A stretch of 5,984 nt of DNA from an uncultured Flavobacterium sp. Lineage in GTDB: Bacteria > Bacteroidota > Bacteroidia > Flavobacteriales > Flavobacteriaceae. Location: positions 1 to 5,984 of the forward strand of contig CAMPIZ010000117.1 in the NCBI GenBank assembly GCA_946886675.1. The letters run 5' to 3'. Below are positions 5,334-5,984 of this stretch, in pieces. The stretch's first letter is position 1; each line of letters opens with the position of its first letter. The translations under genes and the position numbers were made by a program. A model generated the notes under the pieces. It saw nothing but the letters and a program-made list of their open reading frames with translations, was not told where the DNA came from and searched no databases.

Positions 5334-5362
5334 AAAAGGCTGCCCATAGGCAGCCTTTTTTT
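5332..5362. terminator. Strong bidirectional terminator between smpB and the convergent gene
   Basis: GGCTGCC (5338-5344) pairs perfectly with GGCAGCC (5349-5355) around a CATA loop. A-tract and T-tract flanks extend the stem to 13 bp, and there are seven T on the plus side (5356-5362). The A-tract at 5332-5337 gives the T-run on the minus strand. It overlaps the smpB stop codon and the stop codon of the minus-strand gene, so both transcripts can end here. Confidence 0.9.
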
Positions 5363-5984
5363 ATTTAAAACCTATTACCTGGTCTTCAATTTCGAGTACA
5401 CCTTCTACATATTTTTTGTAGTCTGCATACTCCGCCGGTTTAATATTATCCCAAGGGATATTTACTTTTCTCAACACTTTAAGTGAATTTGGCTTTACAA
5501 CCTCATAAGTTATGGTATAACGATGATTTTTATACATAAGCTCTTTGTTTTCAGGAATTTCAATAAATTTCTGTCCCTCTGCTATGTTTAAAATTATTTC
5601 ACTCTCATATGTTTTTGAGTTTTCATACTCTACATAATTAATGTCATAATTCCTTTTTTCATTAGCTATAACATCCCGGGTATAAACTTTATCTAAGAAT
5701 GGTATTTCCATTATTTTAAGACTTCCTACTGACTGAAGCTTTTCGGAAACTGAAAATTCAGTATCAAAAATGATTTCAGGCGAATATCTTTCATTAGACA
5801 TAAGCTTAGCAGACTCTAATACTACCACTTTACCAGTACGTTGATTAAGATTTTCTTCAAAATCTTTTTTCCTGTAATCCTCTGTAATCGATTCGCTAAA
5901 AAGCTCATTGTAATAAGCTTTTCCACTACCGATGAATGCTTGCGTATGTACGTAATTTTTTATATTATCCTGAATACTTACTAT
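5361..5984 (-). CDS. C-terminal part of a DUF3857/transglutaminase-like protein (partial)
   Basis: The frame is open from the right window edge to a TAA at 5361-5363, giving 207 visible residues with the N-terminus missing. The fragment is rich in beta strands and lacks cysteine, so the transglutaminase-like catalytic core, if present, lies outside the window. The pattern matches the C-terminal beta domain of flavobacterial DUF3857/transglutaminase-like proteins. There is an early helical stretch (AYYNELFSESITEDYRKKDF). Next comes a strand-rich middle, then a segment of the type ESEIILNIAEGQKFIEIPE followed by HRYTITYEV. The final helix (AEYADYKKYVEGVLEIEDQ) is also typical. Such proteins are usually exported and large. 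An internal GTG at 5828 is not the true start because the frame continues upstream without a stop. The assignment rests on pattern recognition only. Confidence 0.6.
   Translation of the reverse strand: MVSIQDNIKNYVHTQAFIGSGKAYYNELFSESITEDYRKKDFEENLNQRTGKVVVLESAKLMSNERYSPEIIFDTEFSVSEKLQSVGSLKIMEIPFLDKVYTRDVIANEKRNYDINYVEYENSKTYESEIILNIAEGQKFIEIPENKELMYKNHRYTITYEVVKPNSLKVLRKVNIPWDNIKPAEYADYKKYVEGVLEIEDQVIGFK

Noticed and set aside
5361..5828. Complete small gene starting at GTG 5828 on the minus strand
   Set aside because: The same frame stays open without a stop from 5828 to the window edge with continuous protein-like sequence, so this is the tail of a longer gene.
1..5984. Mobile element, CRISPR array, phage or defence system, tRNA or tmRNA
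   Set aside because: No transposase, terminal repeats, regularly spaced repeats, tRNA-like cloverleaf or known defence domains were seen; the ssrA gene is not next to smpB here.

Overview
The window looks like chromosomal DNA of a member of the Bacteroidota, most likely a Flavobacterium or close relative in the Flavobacteriaceae. The reasons are moderately AT-rich DNA, A-rich sequence in place of Shine-Dalgarno sites before the start codons, several matches to the Bacteroidota promoter -7 element TAnnTTTG, and typical flavobacterial protein families: SmpB of 150 residues, a DUF3857/transglutaminase-like C-terminus, and aspartyl-protease lipoproteins. No mobile element, CRISPR array, rRNA or tRNA is visible. 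No stretch longer than 300 bases lacks a gene.

Layout. 2-157 (+) is the C-terminal end of a small membrane protein cut by the window edge. 237-671 (+) is an SRPBCC/AHSA1-type small-ligand-binding protein. It converges on a minus-strand pair that is probably an operon: a dihydrofolate reductase/RibD-C family protein (1986-2582) followed 23 nt later by a lipoprotein with two aspartic-protease lobes (688-1962). The two converging units share a terminator hairpin around 652-689. Divergent from the pair is a GlxA-type transcriptional regulator at 2775-3755 (+), with a DJ-1/PfpI-like domain followed by an AraC helix-turn-helix domain. The region between 2583 and 2774 carries candidate promoters for both directions and a spaced inverted repeat.

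3840-4241 (+) is a small cysteine-containing lipoprotein with its own terminator. 4340-4822 (+) is an exported histidine phosphatase. 4881-5333 (+) is smpB, preceded by a very good -33/-7 promoter that ends only 8 nt before the start codon. A strong bidirectional terminator separates smpB from the convergent gene 5361-5984 (-), the C-terminal part of a DUF3857/transglutaminase-like protein that runs off the right edge.

How they work together. Most genes look like independent housekeeping or envelope genes. The one plausible functional unit is the regulator with the divergent reductase-family/protease operon. Adjacency suggests that the regulator controls this operon, but its ligand and the substrates are unknown. 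I see no convincing previously undescribed multi-gene system. The most unusual single item is the lipoprotein with two complete retropepsin-like motifs in one chain.
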